DNA from: Spirosoma validum
GTDB lineage: Bacteria; Bacteroidota; Bacteroidia; Cytophagales; Spirosomataceae
Assembly: GCF_014699035.1 (NCBI RefSeq)
Contig: NZ_JACXAA010000010.1
Coordinates: 226,272 to 290,271, forward strand
Length of the DNA stretch: 64,000 bases
Direction of reading: 5' to 3'
Shown: positions 1-8,039 of the stretch, in pieces
How positions within the stretch are numbered: the first letter of the stretch is position 1
Layout of the letters: every line of letters begins with the position of its first letter
Notes under the pieces: model-generated
The model's database searches: none
Seen by the model: the letters and a program-made list of their open reading frames with translations, nothing else
What the model was told of the DNA's origin: nothing
Made by a program: the position numbers and the translations under genes

Positions 1-190
1 TTATCTCGACATCGTCGCGAAAAAGCGCCTGACTGACATGACTACGTCCCCGCGATCCAACACCAATAAACGCAAGCCGAACTTTAGATTCCGGTGGTTT
101 CGCACCGGTCAGAATAGTTGGGAAAACGGACGTAGCAGCGCCCGTAATAGCGGCTGTACGAATGAACTGACGTCGAGTAGGCGTTTGCAT
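1..190 (-). CDS. Gfo/Idh/MocA-family oxidoreductase, N-terminal part (cut by window edge)
   Basis: Reading the minus strand from an ATG at 190 gives an open frame that runs off the window start, so only about 63 residues are visible. They begin MQTPTRRQFIRTAAITGA, a twin-arginine-type signal, followed by VRLAFIGVGSRGRSH, a Rossmann GxGxxG nucleotide-binding loop. This arrangement is typical of Tat-exported Gfo/Idh/MocA oxidoreductases of Bacteroidota, which act on sugars or cyclitols with NAD(P). The substrate cannot be told from this fragment. The start is flanked by an 8-bp inverted repeat (190-197 and 252-259) in the leader. The family call rests on the signal plus the dinucleotide loop only. 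Confidence 0.75.
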   Translation of the reverse strand, partial: MQTPTRRQFIRTAAITGAATSVFPTILTGAKPPESKVRLAFIGVGSRGRSHVSQALFRDDVEI

Positions 191-306
191 GAGTGTAGGC
201 TACGTGTAAACAGTTTGTCAACCAAAGAACGCGATTTCAGCCTGAAAAACATACACTCACAATCATTCGCTTTTTAGGAATGTTTGGCGCAACGAAAAAG
301 CATTAC

Positions 307-1413
307 TTAAAAATTCCACCAGACGGTTCGTGGATAATGTGAAGTAACCACCAGCGGCTCACCAATTTGGGGCGTCGTTACGTCGAGATTTTTCTCCTGA
401 GCAGCTTTCGTGAGTCGTTTGATTGAGTCATTCCAGGAGTGGTTAGAAAGCGAAAACTTCGCCCAGTGAACGGGTAAAACCGTTTTAGCCTGCAAGTCAC
501 GCGCGGCAGTAGGAATCTCTTCGGGAAACATGTGAATACTAGGCCAGTCTTTGCCATACTGACCACATTCGAGAATGGCCAGATCAAAGGGGCCGTACTT
601 GGTTCCGATTTCCTGGAAGTGCTTTCCGTAGCCGGAATCACCTCCGAGCAAAATTGAGTAACCATGTAGTTTTAATGCAAAAGCCGTCCAGAGCGTTTTT
701 CCTCTTGCAATCGATCGTCCCGAAAAGTGCCGTGCCGGAACTGCCGTTAACGTAATATCGGATGCTACAGAATGGCTATCCCACCAGTCTAATTCCACAA
801 TCTGGTCGGGTGTAGCACCCCAGCGTTCGAGGTGGGCACCTACCCCTAAAGCGGTGTAGAATTTTTTGACTTTGGGAATAAGCTGCGTAATGGTTTTGTA
901 GTCGAGGTGATCGTAATGGTCGTGGGAAAGAACCAACATGTCAATGTCCGGCATATCGTCAACGCCGTAGGTATTCGAGCCCGGATATGCTTTGCCAAAA
1001 AACGATACGGGCGATGCGTTTCCGCTAAAAACCGGATCGACCAGGATGGTAACGCCTTTCGATTTGATTAGATAGGAGGAGTGCCCAAACCAGACAATCG
1101 TCGGTTTTTCGTCGGTCAGCGCTTTTAAGTCGGTTTGTACAGACGGGATGGGTCGGGGAGGGGTGTTGTCTTTGGGCTTATTAAAAAAGTCATTGAGCAT
1201 ATCCCGATAAGACGCATCCTGGCGCATAACGGCTGTTGGTTCCAGATTCTGAAACGCGCCGTCGCGGTAATGAGCTGATTTCAGGATTCGGTCGAGCCGG
1301 GCTGCGGCCGGGTTACTACCAAAGACATTTTGCTGCATAAAAATGACAATGCCTGCAGCAACGGCAACTAGAATAAGAACTATCGATAACATGATGATTT
1401 TGAAACGTTTCAT
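307..1413 (-). CDS. Membrane-anchored metallo-beta-lactamase-fold hydrolase (NAPE-PLD/RomA-like)
   Basis: This 368-residue protein has an N-terminal hydrophobic anchor (MKRFKIIMLS onward) and then a metallo-beta-lactamase fold. The metal motif HDHYDH sits at about residues 164-169, preceded by the strand PTIVWFGHSSYLI and followed by GGDSGYG and PVHWAKF, which carry later metal ligands. This order fits the NAPE-PLD/RomA/UlaG-like branch of hydrolases, periplasmic and anchored in the inner membrane. I chose the ATG at 1413 because it places the hydrophobic segment at the N-terminus; a longer start at 1461 adds a polar Arg/Ser-rich stretch. The substrate is unknown. It is divergent from the zinc-ribbon gene that follows. 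Confidence 0.82.
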   Translation of the reverse strand: MKRFKIIMLSIVLILVAVAAGIVIFMQQNVFGSNPAAARLDRILKSAHYRDGAFQNLEPTAVMRQDASYRDMLNDFFNKPKDNTPPRPIPSVQTDLKALTDEKPTIVWFGHSSYLIKSKGVTILVDPVFSGNASPVSFFGKAYPGSNTYGVDDMPDIDMLVLSHDHYDHLDYKTITQLIPKVKKFYTALGVGAHLERWGATPDQIVELDWWDSHSVASDITLTAVPARHFSGRSIARGKTLWTAFALKLHGYSILLGGDSGYGKHFQEIGTKYGPFDLAILECGQYGKDWPSIHMFPEEIPTAARDLQAKTVLPVHWAKFSLSNHSWNDSIKRLTKAAQEKNLDVTTPQIGEPLVVTSHYPRTVWWNF

Positions 1414-1533
1414 GAGGCTGAATGAGCGCCGTCGGGTATGAGTAGATGATGGGGAATACAAACCTTTCTGATGCGAACACTTTCTTTTCTATTTTTAGTC
1501 CTGAATCCAAAAAAATAGATCGAGGATTAGACC

Positions 1534-2178
1534 ATGATTCAGTTCGTCCGTAACTATGACGACCTCTCTACCGATAAGGGGTTTCAGTTTTCTTTCCGAT
1601 GCGATAAGTGTGGCAACGGCCATATGTCACATTTTCAGTCGAATAACTTAGGTATCGCTGGCGAGCTGCTCAGTGCAGCGGGGAGCCTGTTCGGTGGCCT
1701 TTTTTATGAGGCTGGCAATGCCACTCGCCAGATGCAGCGGGCTATTGGCGGCAAAGCGCACGATGAAGCTCTGCAAAAAGCAGTACAGGAAGGAAAAACG
1801 CACTTTCATCAGTGCACACGGTGCGGACAATGGGTATGCCCGGATGTATGCTGGAACGCCAGCGCTGGTCTTTGCGAAAGCTGCGCCCCCGACGAAGGGG
1901 AAGAACTGGCGGCTCAGCAGGCGTTGGCCACTTCGGAGCAAATCCGGCAGAAAACCCGTGAGGTCGACTATACAAGTCAGGTTGACTTTACAAACCGCAC
2001 GGCAGTGAGTACCTGCCTACAATGCAGTGGTAAACTGAACTCAACCGATAAATTCTGCCCATCCTGCGGTACCCCGAATGCTCCATCGCAAACCATGGAA
2101 AAATTCTGCACTAACTGCGGAGCTAAAACCAAAGCAGGTCAAAAGTTTTGCTCGGAGTGCGGAACAAGCGTGGGGTAG
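1534..2178 (+). CDS. Multi-zinc-ribbon protein of unknown function
   Basis: A 214-residue cytoplasmic protein with several CxxC pairs. C23/C26 form a first half-site (FRCDKCGNGH), a central block around residues 93-118 carries CTRC, CPDVC and CESC, and the C-terminus has two consecutive zinc-ribbon knuckles (CLQC...FCPSCG and FCTNCG...FCSECG). Between them is a small Gly/Ala-rich region (about residues 38-65) that could be a hydrophobic hairpin. Tandem C-terminal zinc ribbons of this type usually mediate protein or nucleic acid binding, but no function can be assigned. It stands alone, divergent from the hydrolase before it. Confidence 0.8.
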   Translation: MIQFVRNYDDLSTDKGFQFSFRCDKCGNGHMSHFQSNNLGIAGELLSAAGSLFGGLFYEAGNATRQMQRAIGGKAHDEALQKAVQEGKTHFHQCTRCGQWVCPDVCWNASAGLCESCAPDEGEELAAQQALATSEQIRQKTREVDYTSQVDFTNRTAVSTCLQCSGKLNSTDKFCPSCGTPNAPSQTMEKFCTNCGAKTKAGQKFCSECGTSVG

Positions 2179-2341
2179 GCTATAAGCAGGGAAAGTAGGG
2201 GGCAGGGGGAAGATTGTTTTGTGCAAAAAGGCACTCTACCCCGCGCCATTTCCTATCGATACCCAATGCCCTTTCCCCGCTGCTTTTAGTGAACGAAACC
2301 AGTATGATGTGGGTTATACCCGCGAATGACTACACACAAAG

Positions 2342-2362
2342 GAGCGTATTAGCTACACGCTC
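2342..2362 (+). promoter_or_regulatory. Small stem-loop in the PTPS/folE leader, partly like a preQ1-I aptamer loop
   Basis: GAGCGT (2342-2347) pairs with ACGCTC (2357-2362) around ATTAGCTAC, 70 bases before the PTPS start. The loop plus closing bases read TATTAGCTACA, close to the conserved loop of class-I preQ1 riboswitches. The A-rich 3' tail and pairing CUA(A) of that aptamer are not visible, so this may be coincidence. The surrounding 2179-2431 stretch holds nothing else I can name apart from a poor hairpin pairing near 2183 with one near 2270. Confidence 0.15.
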
Positions 2363-2431
2363 TGCTGTCTGCCTGTGTTGTACACAAACTTTGTAACGAC
2401 AGGTTGATTGAGGATTTTTCGATTCGTACCT

Positions 2432-2863
2432 ATGAATACTCTCCGGGCTGAAGCTCCACGGGTTGCCGTGTTTCGAAAGGAACACTTTAATGCCGCTCAT
2501 CGTCTGAATAATCCAAACTGGTCAGATGAAAAAAATGCCCGTGTGTACGGCAAATGCAATAATCCACATTTTCATGGGCATAATTATGACCTGATTGTAC
2601 AGGTAACCGGGACGATTGATCCCGAAACGGGTTATGTCATTGATATGAAGCATCTGGGCGATCTGATCAAGGAACACGTAACGGATCGGTTCGACCATAA
2701 AAATCTGAATCTGGATACCGAGGAATTTGCCGATCTGAATCCATCGGCCGAAAACATCGCCATCGTTATCTATACCATTTTGCGTAATCAACTGAGCGAG
2801 AGCTTGGATCTTAAAATTCGATTGTATGAAACTGAACGGAACTTCGTCGAATACCCCGTCTAG
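2432..2863 (+). CDS. 6-pyruvoyltetrahydropterin / 6-carboxytetrahydropterin synthase family protein
   Basis: A 143-residue PTPS/QueD-family enzyme acting on 7,8-dihydroneopterin triphosphate, the product of FolE. Zinc ligands are visible as H23 in FNAAHRL and H48/H50 in the HGHNY motif; the catalytic cysteine is C42 in KCNNP, and DHKNL supplies the Asp/His pair. The spacing C-NNPxx-HGH matches eukaryotic-type PTPS (C-x5-HGH) rather than the shorter QueD form (C-x3-HGH), so tetrahydropterin synthesis is at least as likely as queuosine. The ATG at 2432 was chosen over an in-frame TTG at 2408. Its end overlaps folE by 38 bases, implying co-transcription and perhaps coupled translation. Confidence 0.88.
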   Translation: MNTLRAEAPRVAVFRKEHFNAAHRLNNPNWSDEKNARVYGKCNNPHFHGHNYDLIVQVTGTIDPETGYVIDMKHLGDLIKEHVTDRFDHKNLNLDTEEFADLNPSAENIAIVIYTILRNQLSESLDLKIRLYETERNFVEYPV

Positions 2864-3584
2864 CAGCGACCTGCTTAACGAAGGGGCTTCGTATAGTGGC
2901 AACCCTAAAAACGGCCATTCCCGGGATTGTCAGTGTACAGACGAGCTGGTTGACGAAATCGGCGACGCTCATGGCGCTACGTCTATTGATACGCCCATGC
3001 GCCCTGATGCCTTTGCGCTCGACGATGATTTTAAGATCGACCTGATCGAAGAACATTTCCGGGAAATTATGAACATTCTGGGCCTCGATCTGACCGACGA
3101 CAGCCTGAAAGGATCACCCCGGCGCGTTGCGAAAATGTACGTAAAGGAAGTGTTTAGCGGTTTGAATCCCGCCAATAAACCTGAGCCAACGTTGTTCGAC
3201 AATAAGTTTGGGTATAACCAGATGCTGGTCGAGAAAGACATTACCGTTCAGACGTATTGCGAACACCATTTTGTGCCCATCCTGGGTAAGGCGCATATTG
3301 CTTATATCTCAAGTGGAAAAGTCATTGGCTTATCGAAACTGAACCGGATCGTCGAGTATTTCAGTAAACGGCCCCAGGTGCAGGAGCGCTTGACGGTGCA
3401 GATCGCCGAAGAACTGAAACATGTTCTGGAAACAGATGACGTAGCTGTCATTATCGACGCTAAACACCTGTGCGTATCCACGAGGGGGGTTCGCGATCTG
3501 AATAGCTCGACCGTTACGTCGTCGTACAGCGGTAAGTTCGAAGAAGAAGCTACCCGGCAGGAGTTATTACGTTACGTTGCCTAA
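2826..3584 (+). CDS. folE: GTP cyclohydrolase I
   Basis: This 252-residue protein converts GTP to 7,8-dihydroneopterin triphosphate, the first step of folate and tetrahydropterin routes. The catalytic core runs from about residue 70. The zinc site is C145 and H148 in TYCEHH plus C216 in HLCVSTRGV, and GLSKLNRIVEYFSKRPQVQE is the family hallmark. The first ~57 residues are a polar, low-complexity extension; an internal ATG at 2997 would give a minimal 195-residue enzyme, but the upstream start overlapping PTPS looks natural for an operon. PTPS and FolE side by side make a dedicated pterin unit plausible. Confidence 0.95.
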   Translation: MKLNGTSSNTPSSSDLLNEGASYSGNPKNGHSRDCQCTDELVDEIGDAHGATSIDTPMRPDAFALDDDFKIDLIEEHFREIMNILGLDLTDDSLKGSPRRVAKMYVKEVFSGLNPANKPEPTLFDNKFGYNQMLVEKDITVQTYCEHHFVPILGKAHIAYISSGKVIGLSKLNRIVEYFSKRPQVQERLTVQIAEELKHVLETDDVAVIIDAKHLCVSTRGVRDLNSSTVTSSYSGKFEEEATRQELLRYVA

Positions 3585-3604
3585 TCGGTCGTAACAATTT
3601 AGTT

Positions 3605-3677
3605 GAACGTCCGCTTTACAATTGCAGCTACATGACCGACATAAGGTCAGAAGCTTTCAATCGTAAAGCGGACGTTC
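3605..3677 (+). repeat. 73-base nested inverted repeat ending 3 bases before the SDR start codon
   Basis: GAACGTCCGCTTTACAATTG (3605-3624) pairs with the segment 3658-3677 at 19 of 20 positions. Inside it, AGCT (3626-3629) pairs with AGCT (3652-3655) and TGACC (3633-3637) pairs with GGTCA (3645-3649) around a 7-base loop. The whole folE-SDR gap can therefore fold into one long hairpin. No T-run follows, so a simple terminator is unlikely. The ribosome-binding region of the SDR gene lies inside the right arm, so translational control is possible; a small palindromic mobile repeat is the alternative. Confidence 0.85.
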
Positions 3678-3680
3678 GTT

Positions 3681-4382
3681 ATGAAAGACAAAAACATATT
3701 GATTATTGGTGGTAACTCGGGCATCGGTTACGCACTGGCCAAACAGCTTCAGGAACAGGGCGCTAATCTATTTACTGCAGGTCGACGCCCACCCGAAGAC
3801 CTCCCGTCTACGCACATGACGTGGGACGTATTGCAAACACCCGCGGCTGATGCACTGACGCAACTTCCTGACGTATTACACGGTCTGATCTATTGTCCGG
3901 GTAGCATTAATCTTAAACCGTTTCATCGGCTAACCATCGACGATTACCGGTCTGATCTGGAAATCAACGTGCTGGGTGCAGTTGGTGCTATTCATGCTGC
4001 TTACTTAGCGCTAAAAAACGCAAAGGGGAGCAGCGTTGTTCTCTTCAGCACGGTCGCGGCTAAGTTAGGAATGGGGTTACATTCATCGGTATCGGTGGCC
4101 AAGTCGGCAGTAGAAGGATTAGCCAAGTCGCTGGCTGCCGAATTCGCGCCGATCAACATTCGGGTCAATGCCATCGCGCCTTCGCTCACGGATACACCTT
4201 TAGCGCAGACCCTGCTAAGTAGTGATGAAAAGCGGGAGTCAGGGGCCAAACGCCATCCCCTGAACCGGATTGGCACCCCAAACGATATAGCCAGCATGGC
4301 GGCTTATCTGCTCTCTGATCAGGCTAGCTGGATCACGGGCCAGGTGATCAGCGTAGACGGCGGCATGGGAGCCATTAAGTAA
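3681..4382 (+). CDS. Atypical short-chain dehydrogenase/reductase lacking the catalytic tyrosine
   Basis: A 233-residue SDR with the dinucleotide loop GGNSGIG near the N-terminus, the NAG-like segment replaced by YCPGS, and the C-terminal ITGQVISVDGGMG typical of classical SDRs. S123 (LFSTVAA) and K141 (VAKSAVEG) occupy catalytic positions, but residue 137, where YxxxK places tyrosine, is valine. A subset of bacterial SDRs with HSS-x-AK sequences shares this loss; activity may be altered or absent. It lies just downstream of PTPS and folE on the same strand, so a role in pterin reduction (as sepiapterin reductase is an SDR) is conceivable but is inference only. The intervening hairpin ends 3 bases before its ATG. 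Confidence 0.85.
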   Translation: MKDKNILIIGGNSGIGYALAKQLQEQGANLFTAGRRPPEDLPSTHMTWDVLQTPAADALTQLPDVLHGLIYCPGSINLKPFHRLTIDDYRSDLEINVLGAVGAIHAAYLALKNAKGSSVVLFSTVAAKLGMGLHSSVSVAKSAVEGLAKSLAAEFAPINIRVNAIAPSLTDTPLAQTLLSSDEKRESGAKRHPLNRIGTPNDIASMAAYLLSDQASWITGQVISVDGGMGAIK

Positions 4383-4512
4383 CGTTTGAAAAACGTTGTC
4401 TCATAATAATATACCGATTACTCAATTTTTGCAGAGAAATTTTTGTAGAATTTTCACCTTTAAGAGGCTGAGCCGCAGATTGATTGCAGCTCGTTAAACG
4501 AATCCTCTCATT

Positions 4513-6717
4513 ATGAAAATACTCTACAGAAAATTAGGTAATTTACTTGTGTGGCCGTTTGTTTTGGGTAGTCTTGTCGTCAATGCCCAAACTCGTGTCA
4601 AGGACATTCGCTCTGGCGCTGCTTCATCAACGCCAGAGCAGCTTATTAACATCAACGGAGTTCTCTATTTTGTGGCTAATGATGGTGTGCATGGGAAGGA
4701 ACTCTGGAAATCGGACGGCACGGAACAGGGTACAACACTTGTCAAAGACATCGGGCCGGATGCTGTTGATGGTGAGGTTAAGTATCTAACGAATGTAAAT
4801 GGAACTGCATTTTTCAGCGCCAGGGTAGCGACTGGGTTCGGTGTAGTTGGAGAACTCTGGAAATCGGACGGTACGGCTGCTGGCACGGTAGAACTGCTGG
4901 ATGGTCAGACGAACAAAGCAGAGAGTAAAGACCCTGCTAATTTGACCAGCGTGGGCGGTACACTCTATTACTCCAATACGCTGGCGCTGGGTGGATTCGG
5001 CTACACAGGGCTGTTTACATCAAACGGTACCAGTTCGCCCGGCACCCGGCGGATCAAGTATTATTCGTCCGAAGCGCCAGCTTATCCCAAAATTTCGCAG
5101 CTAACGGATGTCAATGGGACGCTCTATTTCATATACGCAGGAGGACTCTATAAATCGAATGGTACGGAAGCCACGACGACATTAGTAAAAACAATTACGT
5201 CCAGTACAGAAAACACAAAAATTCGGAACCTGATTAATGTCAACGGAACGCTCTTTTTTGCCGCCGATGAATCGTCAACGAATACGTATCGGCTCTGGAA
5301 ATCAGATGGCACGGCTGCCGGTACGGTAAAAGTGAACGATGGAATCGGGAATCCGGCTGAAGCGGCAGATGCGGCTAATCTGACGAATGTAAATGGTACG
5401 CTGTATTACACAAACAGTGTTGTAAGGGCTGGAACGGGCATATACTGGGGCTTGTTCAAATCAAACGGACCCGATTATCCTAATGCCAGTTTCTTTGGGT
5501 CCTTCAGAAAATCTTCCAATGATAATCCGCTTAGCAACGACATCCCCTATGACGCTACGTCCGCTCAGGCTGCTCGACCGTCTGACTTAACGAATGTAAA
5601 TGGAACATTATACTTCGTATTTGCCGGTAATCTCTGGAAGTCGGATGGTACGCGAGCTGGTACGGTAAAAATAACGGATGCAGTTGCGCCGAGCTATCTA
5701 ACAAATGTGAACGGAACGCTTTATTTTGTCAGTGCGCAAAAGTCGATTTACAAGACGGACCCTACTTCCAGTACGGCATCAAGCGTTGTCATGTCATCTG
5801 ATTTTACCTACAATCTAACAAACGTCAACGGCACGCTTTTTTACACACACAATGATCCTGCTACAGGTGTCGAGCTTTATAAAGTAGATACTGCACCGGT
5901 TGGACCACAGTCTCTGGTGCTTACTGCACCAATCTACAACTGTACAACCGGCCAATTTATCTTCCAGACGAGTGGGGGCGACAACACACTTATCGAATAC
6001 ATGGCTCCTGGTATAACAAGCTGGACAGCTAATCCAAACCAGTTTGTGGATACTGAACTTCGGACAGCTGCCGATGCTAAACCCATTGTGCTATACGCTC
6101 GCCAGAACGGGGTGATTGTTACAACTTTGTTCGACATACGGGCGCTGTGTCCGGTGGGTCAACCGCCCATGAACGGCGGGCTACAGCTGATCACTCCGCT
6201 CTATAATTGCCAAAGTGGTGCTTTTACGTTCCAGACAAGCGGGGGGAACAATACGCTGATTGAATACATGGCGCCCGGCATAACCAGCTGGACAACAAAT
6301 CCCAACCAGTTTGTCGATACGGAATTGCGCACGGCTGCCGATGCTAAACCCATTACGCTGTACGCCCGTCAGAATGGATTAACCGTAACAGCTTTGTTTG
6401 ATATACGGGCGCTGTGTCCGGTAAATTCTCCCGCTCGCGTGGCAGCACCGTCCAGGCTGGACGTAACCCTGAGGGCGAGGATTTACCCCAATCCCGTTTC
6501 AGAAAAATTTACAGTCGATATTGAGGGAGATACCGATCAACCCGTTCGGTTATGGTTGGTTGACGTAATGGGGCGAACAGTTATCGATCGACAGATTAAG
6601 CTGGATCAGCCACACCATTCGGAAGATGTAGGAATAGGCCAGCAGGAATCGGGCTTATACCTACTACGGATCAGCACACCTTCCCAAATACGAACGTTGA
6701 ACGTATTGAAACGCTGA
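4513..6717 (+). CDS. Secreted ELWxxDGT-repeat protein with T9SS C-terminal sorting domain
   Basis: A 734-residue extracellular protein. Residues 1-25 form a Sec signal (ending VNAQ). Residues ~30-455 carry repeats of the type LxNVNGTLYF...LWKSDGTxAGTV, the ELWxxDGT repeat, probably a beta-propeller. Residues 468-548 and 557-637 are two 81-residue tandem copies of a module containing NTLIEYMAPGITSW and FDIRALCPV. The last ~80 residues (RIYPNPVSEKFTVDI ... GLYLLRI) are a type-A T9SS sorting domain, which directs export across the outer membrane and removal or anchoring by PorU. The substrate or ligand is unknown. A leader of 130 bases precedes it, and a strong hairpin follows it. Confidence 0.88.
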   Translation: MKILYRKLGNLLVWPFVLGSLVVNAQTRVKDIRSGAASSTPEQLININGVLYFVANDGVHGKELWKSDGTEQGTTLVKDIGPDAVDGEVKYLTNVNGTAFFSARVATGFGVVGELWKSDGTAAGTVELLDGQTNKAESKDPANLTSVGGTLYYSNTLALGGFGYTGLFTSNGTSSPGTRRIKYYSSEAPAYPKISQLTDVNGTLYFIYAGGLYKSNGTEATTTLVKTITSSTENTKIRNLINVNGTLFFAADESSTNTYRLWKSDGTAAGTVKVNDGIGNPAEAADAANLTNVNGTLYYTNSVVRAGTGIYWGLFKSNGPDYPNASFFGSFRKSSNDNPLSNDIPYDATSAQAARPSDLTNVNGTLYFVFAGNLWKSDGTRAGTVKITDAVAPSYLTNVNGTLYFVSAQKSIYKTDPTSSTASSVVMSSDFTYNLTNVNGTLFYTHNDPATGVELYKVDTAPVGPQSLVLTAPIYNCTTGQFIFQTSGGDNTLIEYMAPGITSWTANPNQFVDTELRTAADAKPIVLYARQNGVIVTTLFDIRALCPVGQPPMNGGLQLITPLYNCQSGAFTFQTSGGNNTLIEYMAPGITSWTTNPNQFVDTELRTAADAKPITLYARQNGLTVTALFDIRALCPVNSPARVAAPSRLDVTLRARIYPNPVSEKFTVDIEGDTDQPVRLWLVDVMGRTVIDRQIKLDQPHHSEDVGIGQQESGLYLLRISTPSQIRTLNVLKR
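5914..6423 (+). repeat. Two 243-base in-frame direct repeats inside the ELWxxDGT gene
   Basis: Copy 1 is 5914-6156 and copy 2 is 6181-6423, separated by 24 bases. Each encodes 81 residues, and the copies are nearly identical through the IEYMAPGITSW and DTELRTAADAKP segments. Third-position differences scattered along the copies suggest an older duplication rather than a very recent one. Confidence 0.9.
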
Positions 6718-6808
6718 AATACCGAGTTCCTGATGGGATAAATGGGTAACTGTAATCCGTTTTTATTGAAATTACTGACTAAATCAGATAAGAAGATGAT
6801 CAATAACG

Positions 6809-6875
6809 AATCATAACTTCTAAACAGAACAGGCTTGGCAAAGTGCCAAGCCTGTTCTGTTTAGAAGTTATGATT
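6809..6875. terminator. 32-bp perfect inverted repeat with 3-base loop between convergent genes
   Basis: The arm 6809-6840 is the exact reverse complement of 6844-6875, with loop AAG (6841-6843). It lies between the ends of the convergent secreted-protein and isomerase genes and is probably a bidirectional terminator. No clear T-run follows on either strand, and the arms are far longer than most terminators need. Confidence 0.7.
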
Positions 6876-6894
6876 TCAGATTAGCGTTAACGCC

Positions 6895-7824
6895 CTACGC
6901 CATTGGGCCCATACGTTCCAGCAAGGCTTTCGATTTACGGATTCCTTCGTATTCGTCCAACGTATCACCCTCATATTCGATACCGGCTATGCCTTTAAAA
7001 CCGCTGTCTTTCACGATTTTCAACATGCGGGTATAGTCGGTTTCGACGCAGTTGCCGTTCGCGTCGAAGTTGTAGAACTTCGTTGAGACGCCCCCTTTGG
7101 TATACGGCATCAGTTCTTTCACGCCCTGGTAGCGGTCGTACTCTTCCAGGCAGGAGTGCCCTTCGCCACGCTTAATGCAGAAATTGCCGAAATCAGGTAA
7201 CGTACCAACGTTTTTCATATTTACCTGCTTCATAATGCCCGATAGCCATTTCCCGTTGGAGGAAGGACCGCCGTGATTTTCAACAATCACATTGATAGTC
7301 ATGGTTTTGGCAAACTCACCTAATTTGCTGAGGCTCTCGACCGCAGCCTTGGCCATTTCTTCTTCGGTGCCCTGTCCGGCTGCGTTTACCCGAATGGTTT
7401 TACAACCCAGATACTTCGCGCATTCGACCCATTTGTGGTGATTCTCAATAGCCTGCGCGCGCTTGGTCGCATCAGGTGAAGCCATATCTCCTTCACCGTC
7501 AATCATGATCAGGTGATTGGTAATGCCATTGTCTTTGCAACGGGTAAGCAGATCGTTCAGATACGTTTTATCCTGCGCTTTGTCCTTGAAGAACTGATTG
7601 ACGTATTCAACAATACTGATATCGAACTCTTTACGGGCGATGCCGGGAAAATCCAGATTCGTGATTTTCTTAGCGAACAGGGCTTTGTGCAATGACCACT
7701 CGGCCAGCGAAATATCGAACCACATTTTTTTAGGAGGAGTTTCGGCAAAAGCAGTTGGAAAAACGGCCATACCCGCCAGCGAAACAGCAGCTTGTTTCAA
7801 AAACGAACGACGATTGGAGGTCAT
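6895..7824 (-). CDS. Sugar phosphate isomerase/epimerase (xylose-isomerase-like TIM barrel), Tat-exported
   Basis: The 309-residue product begins MTSNRRSFLKQAAVSLAG, a twin-arginine signal, and continues into an AP-endonuclease/xylose-isomerase-like TIM barrel. Metal-binding style residues are visible in DGEGD, VENHGG, LPDFGNF and GIEYEGD. These proteins in Bacteroidota are periplasmic, usually of unproven substrate, and often belong to sugar or inositol catabolism. I chose the ATG at 7824 because it starts the Tat signal; a longer reading to 7986 adds unrelated sequence. It is divergent from the PLP enzyme, with 215 bases between that hold no recognisable element beyond a GGCTTGT/ACAAGCC repeat. 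Confidence 0.85.
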   Translation of the reverse strand: MTSNRRSFLKQAAVSLAGMAVFPTAFAETPPKKMWFDISLAEWSLHKALFAKKITNLDFPGIARKEFDISIVEYVNQFFKDKAQDKTYLNDLLTRCKDNGITNHLIMIDGEGDMASPDATKRAQAIENHHKWVECAKYLGCKTIRVNAAGQGTEEEMAKAAVESLSKLGEFAKTMTINVIVENHGGPSSNGKWLSGIMKQVNMKNVGTLPDFGNFCIKRGEGHSCLEEYDRYQGVKELMPYTKGGVSTKFYNFDANGNCVETDYTRMLKIVKDSGFKGIAGIEYEGDTLDEYEGIRKSKALLERMGPMA

Positions 7825-8039
7825 AACAGAATAGGTTTGACAATGAGGACTGGCAGCCAAAGACCGCTTTCCGTTACGTAAAAGCAGACTGCTACGTCGA
7901 AAATACTCATGACTAATTCGGCCACCTTTATGGATTCGGGCTTGTCTTGTAGCGGATTTAGACTCTGTGCAAAACAAGCCGTACAAGCCTGAAGGAGAAA
8001 TTCTTCGTAATTTGCCACCATTCGACTACTACGTACCCA

